DNA of 64,000 nucleotides from Anaerostipes sp. (lineage in GTDB: Bacteria > Bacillota > Clostridia > Lachnospirales > Lachnospiraceae), in contig JAQVEG010000005.1 in the NCBI GenBank assembly GCA_028697725.1, positions 34,125 to 98,124 of the forward strand. Reading direction: 5' to 3'. The notes below the pieces were generated by a model. It saw only the letters and a program-made list of their open reading frames with translations, made no database searches and was not told the origin of the DNA. The position numbers and the translations under genes were made by a program. Below are positions 33,642-42,700 of the stretch, one piece after another (the first letter of the stretch is position 1; each line of letters begins with the position of its first letter).

Positions 33642-34856
33642 TTATTTTGTCTTTACCTTTAAAACTTCAGAATAACTTGAATAATAATTCTTTTTATTTA
33701 TCTTTCGATATGCTCTTACCTTATAATAATATGTTTTCTTTCTCTTTAGAGATGTGTTTACAAAAGAGCGCTTCTTACTTGTAGTTGTTGCGATTTTCTT
33801 ATATCCAGAATTCTTTTTTGTAGAACGATACACAGCATAACCTGTGGCACTCTTCATCTCTCCCCATGAAATTTTAATAGATTTCTTTTTTCGGTATTTC
33901 ACCTTTGTTGTCACGCGGCCAATTGGTTTTCTTGTATTCCTTACAACAAGATAAAGTGGTGATACCGCCCCGCCTTCAATGGTTCCATCTGTATATTCAA
34001 TGGCAAGGTTTTCCATCAAAGCATCAACTTCAACATACTTACGTTTTATCATCAAATTCTTCATCTTAACACGTGGTGTTTCTTTCATGTGAATTGTGAC
34101 TGTATTCTTCTGTCCGTTTTTTTGGTATTTTGCTGTCACAGAATAATAATAAGTATACTTCTTTGTTTTGCTGTTATACTTTCGGTAGAAATAATAATCT
34201 CCATTGGACGGAAGAGTAAACTTCTTTGTTCCAACGTTCTTTCCTGGCTGAACTAACGTACTTGCTTTATAAGTCACTTGAATTGATGGTCTTTGTTTTA
34301 AGACATCAAATGTTCCAACTAGTTTTGTAACTCCTCCATCTATATCATAATTCTTTCCACTCCAAAATTCTGGATACATAGTAGGATCTGCAAAAAATTC
34401 CATACGATATCCAGTGGTTGAATATTGAAAATTAATTTCTTTTACAAGACCAGATGTTGCAGTCAACTGTAACTTTACTCCCTCACTCATATGAGGTGGT
34501 ATATCTGTTCTGCTAAAATTATATGTAATATCCACTGATTCCCCTGGTGCAACTGTACTCTTACTTAATTTTAGAGAAATAACATTGCTAGGCGTTAAAT
34601 TAATATCCTTGTTGGTATCTTCTGTTAAGCTTGCTTTAAGATTCTCCCATGTTTTATCTGTATTGTTTGTAATTGTTTTTGTTTCATTGTTGGGTTTATA
34701 AATTCTATTGCTATTATCTCTTGAATTGGAATCCAAATAATAAGTGAAAGCCGAATCCTCCGCCTTCACTTCTGTTGCCATCTTTCCTGGCAATCCCATG
34801 GATATCATCATAACTATACTTAATATTACACTCACTGCTGTTTTTAATTTTCCCAT
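33642..34856 (-). CDS. Secreted protein with C-terminal fibronectin type III-like domain
   Basis: This 404-residue exported protein has a signal peptide at about 1-32 ending in VKA. A beta-rich middle with transglutaminase-like Ig folds follows (residues 35-210, PGESVDITYNF). A Lys-rich stretch leads to a C-terminal fibronectin type III-like module (about 315-404, with WGEMKSATGYAVYRSTKKNSGYKKIATT). Such modules are frequent in clostridial cell-surface proteins. No enzyme motif or sortase signal is seen, and the very basic C-half may bind the wall. Function unknown. Confidence 0.8.
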   Translation of the reverse strand: MGKLKTAVSVILSIVMMISMGLPGKMATEVKAEDSAFTYYLDSNSRDNSNRIYKPNNETKTITNNTDKTWENLKASLTEDTNKDINLTPSNVISLKLSKSTVAPGESVDITYNFSRTDIPPHMSEGVKLQLTATSGLVKEINFQYSTTGYRMEFFADPTMYPEFWSGKNYDIDGGVTKLVGTFDVLKQRPSIQVTYKASTLVQPGKNVGTKKFTLPSNGDYYFYRKYNSKTKKYTYYYSVTAKYQKNGQKNTVTIHMKETPRVKMKNLMIKRKYVEVDALMENLAIEYTDGTIEGGAVSPLYLVVRNTRKPIGRVTTKVKYRKKKSIKISWGEMKSATGYAVYRSTKKNSGYKKIATTTSKKRSFVNTSLKRKKTYYYKVRAYRKINKKNYYSSYSEVLKVKTK

Positions 34857-34893
34857 ATGGCACTCCTGTCTGGTTGCTCTTTTCTTAATCTAG

Positions 34894-35775
34894 TTACCTT
34901 ACTGCCTTTTTCAACATTCCTTTCAAATCCTCAACTGAATATTTGTAATGGGAATTACAGAAATGACAATTTACCTCAATTTCCTCTCCATCATCAATCA
35001 TGCTTTGGATCTCTTCTTTTCCAACACTAATAACTGCTTTTTCTACTCGCTCCTTGGAACAATTACAGTGAAATATTGTTGGAATCTTATCATGAAACTT
35101 CACCCCAAAATCTCCAAGCAATTCTTGTATCATATCTTCTGGTGTCTTTCCCTCGTCTAAATGTGCTGTAACAGGTTTAAAATTCTTAATCTTCTCTTCC
35201 AGTCCGGCAATGACCTCTTCTGTAGCAAATGGCATTAGCTGAATGATAAAACCTCCCGCATGACGAACTGTATTCTCTTTATTCATAAGCACTCCCAACG
35301 CAACAGAGGTAGGAATCTGTTCACTGGTTGCAAAATAATAAGTTAAATCCTCAGCAATTTCTCCTGAAACTAAATGGGTCTGTCCTGAATATGGTTCTTT
35401 CATTCCAATGTCCTTAATAACTGTCAACACCCCTAAATCCAACGCTCCGCCCACATCTAACTTTCCTTCTTTACTTGGTGGAAGCATCACTTCTGGATTG
35501 TTCACATATCCTTTTACATTGGCTTTTGAATCCGATGTTACTGTTAAACCTCCAATAGGTCCACTGCACTGTATCTGTAGTGTTATCACATCCTTGTCAT
35601 TCTTACACATACTTCCCATCATAGCCCCTGCAGTTAATAATCTTCCAAGAGCAGCTGTGGCCACTGGACTTGTGTTGTGATTCTCTCTTGCTGTTTCTAC
35701 TACTTCTTTTGTATATGCCGCAAAAAATCTCACTTGATCATCTGCCGCTGTTCCTCTTATAATATAATCTTCCAT
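34894..35775 (-). CDS. hslO: Redox-regulated chaperone Hsp33
   Basis: This 293-residue cytosolic holdase is activated by oxidation. The C-terminal zinc/redox switch cysteines are C237 and C239 (HCNCS) and C270 and C273 (CHFC), the canonical CxC...CxxC set. The N-terminal domain shows CSGPIGGLTV and the rest of the HSP33 fold. It starts 3 bases after a methyltransferase gene and follows cardiolipin synthase in the same direction, suggesting an operon. It would protect proteins during oxidative stress. Confidence 0.96.
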   Translation of the reverse strand: MEDYIIRGTAADDQVRFFAAYTKEVVETARENHNTSPVATAALGRLLTAGAMMGSMCKNDKDVITLQIQCSGPIGGLTVTSDSKANVKGYVNNPEVMLPPSKEGKLDVGGALDLGVLTVIKDIGMKEPYSGQTHLVSGEIAEDLTYYFATSEQIPTSVALGVLMNKENTVRHAGGFIIQLMPFATEEVIAGLEEKIKNFKPVTAHLDEGKTPEDMIQELLGDFGVKFHDKIPTIFHCNCSKERVEKAVISVGKEEIQSMIDDGEEIEVNCHFCNSHYKYSVEDLKGMLKKAVR

Positions 35776-35778
35776 TGT

Positions 35779-36522
35779 TTACCTCTCGTTACTTACAATA
35801 TAATATAATCTTTCACTATCTTTATTTGGTTCTTTCATTGTATCAACATCCAGAATACTTTTCAACTCTAGTCCTGACATTTGAATTGCTTTCTTTACTT
35901 CTTCCACAGAATATGCTCTTTGAAAATGCAGTTCTTCATATTTGTCAAAACTTTGATTCTTATTTTGAATAAATAAAGTCAATTGATATTCATTGATTTG
36001 ATCTTCTGGATCATAAAAATTCTCCCATATAAAACTGCAATCATCACGATTTTCTGCAAAGGTATTCTCACAAAGCATGGTTTCGTATTTAAACCTTGTA
36101 TTCATATCAAAGATACTAATTCCACCTTTTTTAAGGTATGTTCTCATTCCAAAAAATACTTGTACTAAATCATCAAAATCCAAAATATAATTCATACAGT
36201 CACAAATACTAATCATGGCATCTGCCTTCTCTAATAACTGAATGTCTCTCATATCTTGCAGCACATATAAAATATCATCATCCTTTGTATTTCTTGCAAT
36301 TTCCAGCATATCTTCAGAGCCATCAATCCCAATCATCTGGTATCCAGCCTCACCAATTCTTCTGGTCATCTTTCCAGTTCCACATCCTAAATCAACAACC
36401 TGTCCATGCTCTATTACATTGTACTTCCGAAACAGACTACAAATATTTTCTTTCCATTGGTCATATGGCGTCTGATCCATAAACCTGTCATATACAGCTG
36501 CAAAGCTCTCATAACTTGCCAT
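35779..36522 (-). CDS. Class I SAM-dependent methyltransferase
   Basis: This 247-residue methyltransferase has SAM motif I VVDLGCGTGKM near residue 43, motif II GIDGSEDML and post-motif DAMISICDCMNY. The C-terminal half is the mixed beta domain of the Cyclopropane/YcgJ-like group. The substrate is unknown. It is encoded between cardiolipin synthase (8 bases upstream) and hslO (3 bases downstream), so a link to envelope or stress functions is only suggestive. Confidence 0.85.
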   Translation of the reverse strand: MASYESFAAVYDRFMDQTPYDQWKENICSLFRKYNVIEHGQVVDLGCGTGKMTRRIGEAGYQMIGIDGSEDMLEIARNTKDDDILYVLQDMRDIQLLEKADAMISICDCMNYILDFDDLVQVFFGMRTYLKKGGISIFDMNTRFKYETMLCENTFAENRDDCSFIWENFYDPEDQINEYQLTLFIQNKNQSFDKYEELHFQRAYSVEEVKKAIQMSGLELKSILDVDTMKEPNKDSERLYYIVSNER

Positions 36523-36530
36523 AATTTCTC

Positions 36531-38084
36531 CTATACTAACGGTGCTAACACTCGTAAAACACTTTGAGCCAGTGCCTTTGGTACACTTGGTTCACACTTT
36601 TCATGAGTAATTCTCTCACTCTTTTCAAATGTATCTAAGAAGTCTGCCTTTAATTCCTTTAAGGCTTCACACTCATACATGAAAACTCCATTTTCAAAAT
36701 GTAAATATAAACTTCTAAAATCACAGTTAATGGTTCCAACAACTCCAACCTTATCATCACTTAAGAAACATTTTGAATGAATAAATCCTGGAGAGTATTC
36801 ATAAATATATACCCCCGCCTCCACTAGCTGATGATAATAAGACTGTGTCAACAAAAAGACTGTCTTCTTATCTGGAATCGATGGAGTTACAATTCTCACA
36901 TTAACACCTCGTTTGGCAGCAAGACACAATGCAGTCATCATCTCATTGTCAATAACCAAATATGGTGTATAAATATAAACATACTCTACCGCTGCATTGA
37001 TAATATTCAGGTATACATTCTCCCCTACCGTCTCTCGGTCTAAGGGATTGTCAGCAAATGGCTGGATAAATCCATCATCTATAAATTCTGGTTTATAATA
37101 TCCATGGGGTACAAATGCTCCGAATCCAATATCTGTAGGTCGCAGGGCATTCCACACCTGTAAAAACATAACTGTAAAATTCCATACTGCATCTCCCACT
37201 ACTTGAAGTCCAGCATCTTTCCAATAACCGAAGCGTTCAATCCGATTGATATACTCATCCGCAAGATTAAGTCCACCTGTAAATGCCATATGTCCATCAA
37301 TCACTACAACTTTTCTATGATCTCTATTGTTCCATGCTGTGGATACAAAGGGAATAATAGGATTAAAGGGAATTGCCTGAATTCCTACCTTCTCTAGTTT
37401 CTTGTAGTATTTATAAGGTAAAAGATCCACACATCCTACATCATCATACATAAATCGAACTTCAACCCCACTGTCTACTCGTTCTTTTAATATGTCTAAA
37501 ATAGTATCCCACATATAACCTTCTGCAACTATAAAAAATTCCATAAAGATATAATGTTTTGCATTCTTTAATTCCACAATCAAATCTTCAAACATGGATT
37601 CTCCTGAAGAATAATACTTTGCAGAAGAATTCTGATAAATAGGATATCCTCCATAATCGTTGATATAAGCACTTTGATTTGCTGCCATGGGACTTTTCTT
37701 TGTAAAATCCTCCATAATCTTCTCATCTTGAACAAGGAGAAAATCCATATCATCAATAGATTGTTCCACCTTAATTCTTAAGTTCTTTGACGGTTGCTTA
37801 TTCCCAAGCATAATGTATAAAACTCCACCAAAAATAGGGAAAATTAAAATAGGAATTACCCACGCCAATTTATAAGCCGGGTTCTCTTCTTTATTCACAA
37901 TATAAACAACAACAACAATACTAATAAGCTGTAGGAAGTAATTTAAAAATTCATACCGCATTCCAACACTGTTTGCAATGGCAATAATCCAAAAAATCTG
38001 CAGAATAATAGAACCTGCAACGATGACCATTCGCCGCAGTAAAAACTTTAACACTTTTGAAATTGTCTTAGTTAAATACTTCAT
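36531..38084 (-). CDS. cls: Cardiolipin synthase
   Basis: This 517-residue membrane phospholipase-D-type enzyme joins two phosphatidylglycerols into cardiolipin and glycerol. N-terminal membrane helices (about 18-40, 45-63, 72-92) precede two HKD motifs: H256, K258, D263 in HRKVVVIDG, and H436, K438, D443 in HSKCFLSD. ATG 38084 has AGGAGA upstream. The longer GTG frame would include this ribosome-binding site, so the shorter form is right. The length is normal (about 480-520). It precedes a methyltransferase and Hsp33. Confidence 0.95.
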   Translation of the reverse strand: MKYLTKTISKVLKFLLRRMVIVAGSIILQIFWIIAIANSVGMRYEFLNYFLQLISIVVVVYIVNKEENPAYKLAWVIPILIFPIFGGVLYIMLGNKQPSKNLRIKVEQSIDDMDFLLVQDEKIMEDFTKKSPMAANQSAYINDYGGYPIYQNSSAKYYSSGESMFEDLIVELKNAKHYIFMEFFIVAEGYMWDTILDILKERVDSGVEVRFMYDDVGCVDLLPYKYYKKLEKVGIQAIPFNPIIPFVSTAWNNRDHRKVVVIDGHMAFTGGLNLADEYINRIERFGYWKDAGLQVVGDAVWNFTVMFLQVWNALRPTDIGFGAFVPHGYYKPEFIDDGFIQPFADNPLDRETVGENVYLNIINAAVEYVYIYTPYLVIDNEMMTALCLAAKRGVNVRIVTPSIPDKKTVFLLTQSYYHQLVEAGVYIYEYSPGFIHSKCFLSDDKVGVVGTINCDFRSLYLHFENGVFMYECEALKELKADFLDTFEKSERITHEKCEPSVPKALAQSVLRVLAPLV

Positions 38085-38149
38085 ATCATTCTTCTCCTGC
38101 ACTACTCCTATTAAGATTGTCAGATCGTTACAATTTGTCTAGCAATAAA

Positions 38150-38701
38150 TTATCTCATACAACCACTCATAATGCAACCGCCGATTGCTCCCGTTTCTAT
38201 TACTTTTTGTATGTTTTTCTCACTAATTCCTCCAATTGCATAAACAGGAATTGTAACCTCTTTTACAACATTAGAAAGGAACTCAAGACCCCTTGGTGGA
38301 AGACCTTTTTTACAGTCTGTGGCAAATATATGTCCTGCTGTTACATAGTCTGCCCCTAGTTCCATGGCTTTTATTCCTTCTTCTACCTTATGAATCGACG
38401 TTCCAACTACCTCAAAATCCTCTAATTCTTTATAACGTTCTAAAAACAAGGGAAAGGGTAAATGAATTCTTGAAATATTCGCCTTTCTTGCAGCTTCAAT
38501 ATATGTATGAACCGTCAGCTTTTCTCTTCCACAAATCTGAATACACTGCTCTAACAATTCCTCATATTCCTTTTGGGATAAGTCCTTTTCTCTTAAAATG
38601 ATGGATTGAAAATTCTTCTTTGATAAATCTTCCATCACCTCTAAAAATGGTCTTTGACACAGCTTTCTATTTGTAATTGCAATTATATGATTATTATTCA
38701 T
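38150..38701 (-). CDS. Thiamine-phosphate synthase-like (ThiE/TenI) protein
   Basis: This 183-residue TIM-barrel protein of the ThiE/TenI family has the opening IIAITNRKLC, phosphate site YVTAGHIFATDCKKG and PVYAIGGISEKNI. It is 20-30 residues shorter than ThiE. Several ThiE active-site residues around the N-terminal pyrimidine site are not obvious, which favours a TenI-like isomerase or a divergent ThiE. No other thiamine gene is near. Thiamine metabolism is likely but the exact step is unsure. Confidence 0.75.
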   Translation of the reverse strand: MNNNHIIAITNRKLCQRPFLEVMEDLSKKNFQSIILREKDLSQKEYEELLEQCIQICGREKLTVHTYIEAARKANISRIHLPFPLFLERYKELEDFEVVGTSIHKVEEGIKAMELGADYVTAGHIFATDCKKGLPPRGLEFLSNVVKEVTIPVYAIGGISEKNIQKVIETGAIGGCIMSGCMR

Positions 38702-38738
38702 AACACTTCTCCTTTTTCTTAATTCTACCAGAACAAAT

Positions 38739-38760
38739 AAGACTAGCCAAGGCTAGTCTT
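38739..38760 (-). terminator. Hairpin after the Rpn remnant
   Basis: A perfect 10-bp inverted repeat AAGACTAGCC / GGCTAGTCTT with a 2-base loop. On the minus strand it is followed by ATTTGTT, a weak U-tract. Confidence 0.5.
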
Positions 38761-38769
38761 ATCTCATCC

Positions 38770-39252
38770 TTATTTAATTCCGTATTCTTGATACATGATT
38801 TCTCGAAACTTTGAATCATTGATAGCTTTTTTTACATCATTCATTCTTTCATCTTCAATTTCCTGACACACATTGATCACTCCATTCTCGTTCTTTTCCA
38901 TATATTTTCGTATTTCTTTTGTATTGGTTACTGCTTCTATTGTACTGCATGTCTCTAGTGGAACGCAAGAAAATATTTCCTTATTTTTACTAATAAATTG
39001 TTGTAACTTTTCTTTATCCTTTTGATATTTTATAAAACCAAACAATACTTTCATATCATCACTATATGCATCTAGATTATCAATTTTACTAACCTCTAAA
39101 AGATTAATTTTATAATTTTGTATTAACCCTTTAAAATTGTTTTTCGCTGATTATCCTAAAAATCAGAATCATACAGCATGTCCTTTAATGGCATAAAGTA
39201 TTGAATATTATTTTGATTTTCAATAGTTGCCCAATCATCGCAAAAGAAGGAG
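38770..39252 (-). pseudogene. Degraded Rpn-family (PD-(D/E)XK) nuclease remnant
   Basis: An open frame of 94 codons (ATG 39054) has no ribosome-binding site, and its reading frame continues upstream without a start for about 32 codons (FKGLIQNYKINLLEV...). Further upstream, another piece (DDWATIENQNNIQYFMPLKDMLYD) ends in TAG at about 39165. These pieces match the front and back parts of Rpn recombination-promoting nuclease / putative transposase proteins, including the late VNVCQ-like motif (INVCQEI). The centre of the gene is missing. It is a relic with two interruptions and is probably not functional. The family call rests on remembered family sequence features. Confidence 0.65.
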
Positions 39253-39274
39253 AATCATTTCTGATTCTCCTTCT
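39245..39274 (-). terminator. Terminator of the spore protein gene
   Basis: A 13-bp stem AGAAGGAGAATCA / TGATTCTCCTTCT (39245-39257, 39262-39274) contains the stop codon of the gene in its arm. T-tracts flank both sides. Confidence 0.8.
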
Positions 39275-39449
39275 TTTTTCTTGCGATAAGACCGCCAATA
39301 CGTCCAGTTTCAGAAGAAGATAATGCACCCCATCCTTCCTCTCTAACCCTATCCATCAGTCCAATTTCTACGGCAACTTCATATTTAAGTCGTTCGTCCT
39401 CGGTCATCTCTTCAAATGTTTTTTCACTAAACTTCTTTTTCTTTTCCAT
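39255..39449 (-). CDS. Small acid-soluble spore protein, alpha/beta type
   Basis: This 64-residue DNA-coating protein of the forespore shields spore DNA and is later degraded as an amino-acid store. Family marks are KYEVAVEIGL, with the germination-protease site between E28 and I29, and the second conserved block WGALSSSETGRIGGLIARKKK. The 20-residue N-terminal extension is Lys/Glu-rich. The ribosome-binding site is AAGGAGG. Upstream lies GTATA, 17 bases, CATCCTA, a sigma-G-like promoter, which fits a role in the forespore and the sigG gene in this window. Confidence 0.9.
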   Translation of the reverse strand: MEKKKKFSEKTFEEMTEDERLKYEVAVEIGLMDRVREEGWGALSSSETGRIGGLIARKKKENQK

Positions 39450-39472
39450 CTTGTGGCCTCCTTATTTCTTCA

Positions 39473-39501
39473 TAGGATGCCCCAAGCTCTTAGAAATATA
39501 C
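39473..39501 (-). promoter_or_regulatory. Sigma-G-like promoter of the spore protein gene
   Basis: Minus strand: -35 GTATA (39501-39497), 17 bases, -10 CATCCTA (39479-39473). This matches the known sigma-G consensus gHATR and CATNHTA. It lies 24 bases before the ATG. Confidence 0.65.
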
Positions 39502-39514
39502 ACCAAAGAGAATA

Positions 39515-39682
39515 TTATCCCCTTTGCTCTATTACGATTCTTCCATTTGCATTTTCACTGACTTTTATTTTCTCTTTTATTACTGATAAATTTGATGTTC
39601 CTGCAAGTAATGTGGCAGCCAACGCAAAAGTAACACTCTTTTTCATCAATTCTTCTACTGATAAAATTCTTTTATTTTTCAT
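39515..39682 (-). CDS. Candidate 55-residue exported or membrane peptide
   Basis: A short frame on the minus strand starts at ATG 39682 (or ATG 39688, two codons longer) after AAAGGAAG. It ends in TAA at 39515. The peptide opens KNKRILSVEELMKKS, has a hydrophobic stretch TFALAATLLAG that could be a signal or membrane helix, and a charged tail ending IVIEQRG. It lies between addA and the spore protein gene in the same direction. No family is recognised. The ribosome-binding site and signal-like layout support a real gene, but it is short. Confidence 0.45.
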   Translation of the reverse strand: MKNKRILSVEELMKKSVTFALAATLLAGTSNLSVIKEKIKVSENANGRIVIEQRG

Positions 39683-39786
39683 GGTCATCACTTCCTTTCA
39701 CCAATAACTATATCAGCAAAATGTGACCTGCCTATGTTCCACATCTTAAATTTTTCTTTATAAATTGTAAAAAATAAAAACATTTT

Positions 39787-42700
39787 CTAAACTATGATTT
39801 CTTTGCAAAGTGGAACCGAATAAATGTAACATTCTTTGACATTTTTCCCTGTCATCTGGGTCAGTGCAAGTTTGTAATAATCAAGCTGTGCTTTATAATG
39901 TTCTATCAAAGTATGCTCCTTTCCTTCTTTTACTCGGTCTGTCTTATAATCTACAATAACAAGCCCATCCTCTTCTTCAAAATACATATCTACAATTCCC
40001 TGTACAACAACAAACTGTTCTCCCTTTGCATTTTCTTCCATCTGAGAGAATGGAACACCCATTACAAACTGTTTTTCTTTCCAACAGTTTCTAGCATTTT
40101 GCACTCGTTTTCCAAGTTCTGTGTCATAGAATTTTATAATCTCGTCTAGGGGAATAACATCTTTTGCATTTCCATCAATTTTTCCTTCTTTTATCCATTG
40201 ATTGATTTCTCTTTCCAAATCTAAATGGGTATATTTTTTAGAAAAATCCATTAACTCAAACACTTTATGGACTGCAGTACCTCTTGATGTAGGTGAAACT
40301 TTTTCCTCCTTTTGTAGGAATCTTGGAATTCTTGGTTCTTTCTTTCCAACGGGAAGTGCAAAAGTTTCTTCTGGTTCTACCTGTTGGCTAAGGCGTTTTA
40401 TCTCAGATACAGAATATTTTAATTTCCCTTTAGACTCTGCTGCATATGGATATTCATATGTAAATCGTTGTTGTAACTCACTAAAAATATCTGTTTTTTG
40501 TTTTTCCTTTAGCCATTGTTTCAAGTCTTCTTTGGCAATCTCCTTGCCTAACATCTGCTCCATATCCCAGCTTTCCACTATATCTTCTCCAAGAATCTTC
40601 ACTTCACATTTTCTATCCTTCATATTGGAAAATGCCATCATAAACCAGTCCAGATAAGATTTTCCCTCTGATGTAATGCCTCCTGAAACGCTCCACTCTT
40701 CTTCCTTGGACACAATTCCTGTTAAAATCAACTTTTCTTTTGCTCTGGTCATTGCAACATAAAGAACTCTTAACTCTTCTCCTAAAGAATCTCTTTTGAT
40801 TCGTCTTGCTATGACCCCTTTTAGAATACTTGGCATTTTCGTTCTTGTTTTTGTATTTACCACATCTGGACCAATATAATAATCCGAATGAAAAATCACG
40901 CTTCCACTGGCATCTCTTAAGTTAAACTTTTTGTGAAGCTTTGATATAAATACAATAGGATATTCCAGTCCTTTACTCTTATGAATACTGGTAATAGAAA
41001 CAAGATTTTCATTTTCTCCAATGGTATTGGCTTCTCCAAAATCAAGATTATATTCTCTGCATTGTTTCATAAACCGAATAAAATGAAATAGTCCCTTAAA
41101 CTGTGTCTGCTCATAATTCTTTGCACGTTCTAAAAGCATCAATACATTGCCCTGCCTTCGTTCTCCCTTTGGCATGGCTCCAATATAGTGATAGTAATCT
41201 GTCAAATCTAAGGCTTTCCAAATCAAATCATATAAGGATGTATGATTCTTTTTTTCTCGAAGTTCTTCAAGAACGGAAATTGCTTTTTCTGCTTTTTCAT
41301 TTTCTTGGCGACTTAATAAAAGACAGTCATAAAGAGATGCCTTTTTATCACATAAACGAAGCCTTGCAAGATCATTTCCATCCATTTGTATCATAGGAGA
41401 ACGTAAAAATGCTGCCATATCAATATCAATGTAAACATTGTCAATCACAGAAAGAAGACTTAAAATTGTCCTGATTTCTACAGTGTCAAAATAGCCACTT
41501 TGAGTATTACAAAAGGCTGGAATCCCCTCATCCATCAAAATCTTTTGAAAAGTTTCTCCACTGCTTCTTGGTGAACGAAGAAGAATTACAATATCTTTGT
41601 ATTCTGCTTTTCGAGAAATTGGATTGCCTTCTTCATCCTCATCTGAAATCATCTGGGGATGTTCTCCATCTATTAATTCGTGAATTTTTTTTGCAATCAT
41701 CTTGGCTTCTAATGTATCCCCATCTTCTTCACTCTCAGCTACTATATCCTTGTTAAGAAGCAGCATCTGGGCATTTCCACCAAGCCCTTCTCCCTCTTTG
41801 TATGGGAAACTTGGAACCAGTGCCACATCCTTGGTATACTCAATATTCCCAATACTTTCATGCATAATCTGATAAAATACATCATTGGTAAATTCAAGAA
41901 CTTCCTTGCGGCTTCGGAAATTATTTCGCAGTTCCACAAGCTGGTTATTTTCATTTTCTGACTGATAAGCCTTATACTTTTCAATAAATAGTTCTGGTCT
42001 TGCAAGACGGAAACTGTAAATACTCTGCTTTACATCACCTACCATAAACAAATTATGTCCACCCATAAATTCCTTAGACACACTTCGCAAAACTGCATCC
42101 TGTATAAAGTTACTATCTTGATATTCATCTATATAGATTTCTTCAAAAAATGCTGCTTTTTCCTTGGCTATATCACTTGGTACAAAATTATCTTTATCAT
42201 ATTGGTCAATTAAAAGTTTTAAAGCAAAATGTTCCATGTCTCCAAAATCAAGAAGATTCTCCATCTTCTTTCTCTCTTCGTATCGTTTGGAAAATGCAAT
42301 GGTTAAATCAATATATCCTTCCATGGCTGGACGCAGTATTTTGATTTGCCGCAACACTTCTCCTGGCTCGGTATAAAAATAATTTTCTTTTATGGTTTCC
42401 ATTCGTTTGTAAGCTCGTTCCCGCAGGCTTTTACACTGATCTTTTAGTTCAATCAAAACATCTGGATCTTTTTTATTTTTAAGTCTTGCCTTCTCAAAAG
42501 AAAGAATTGCATTCCCAAGGCTCTCATAATCTTCTTGGCTTACACACTCTCTCATCTGATTTAAATCACTTTGAAGTGCCTCTTCGTAGAAATATGGGCC
42601 ACCTACTTTTTTACTTACATCAATGGCTGCCTTAATCAAATCCATGGCTCTCTCTAAAGATTCCTTAGAATCATTCATAACAAACTTCATCCAAGGTGCC

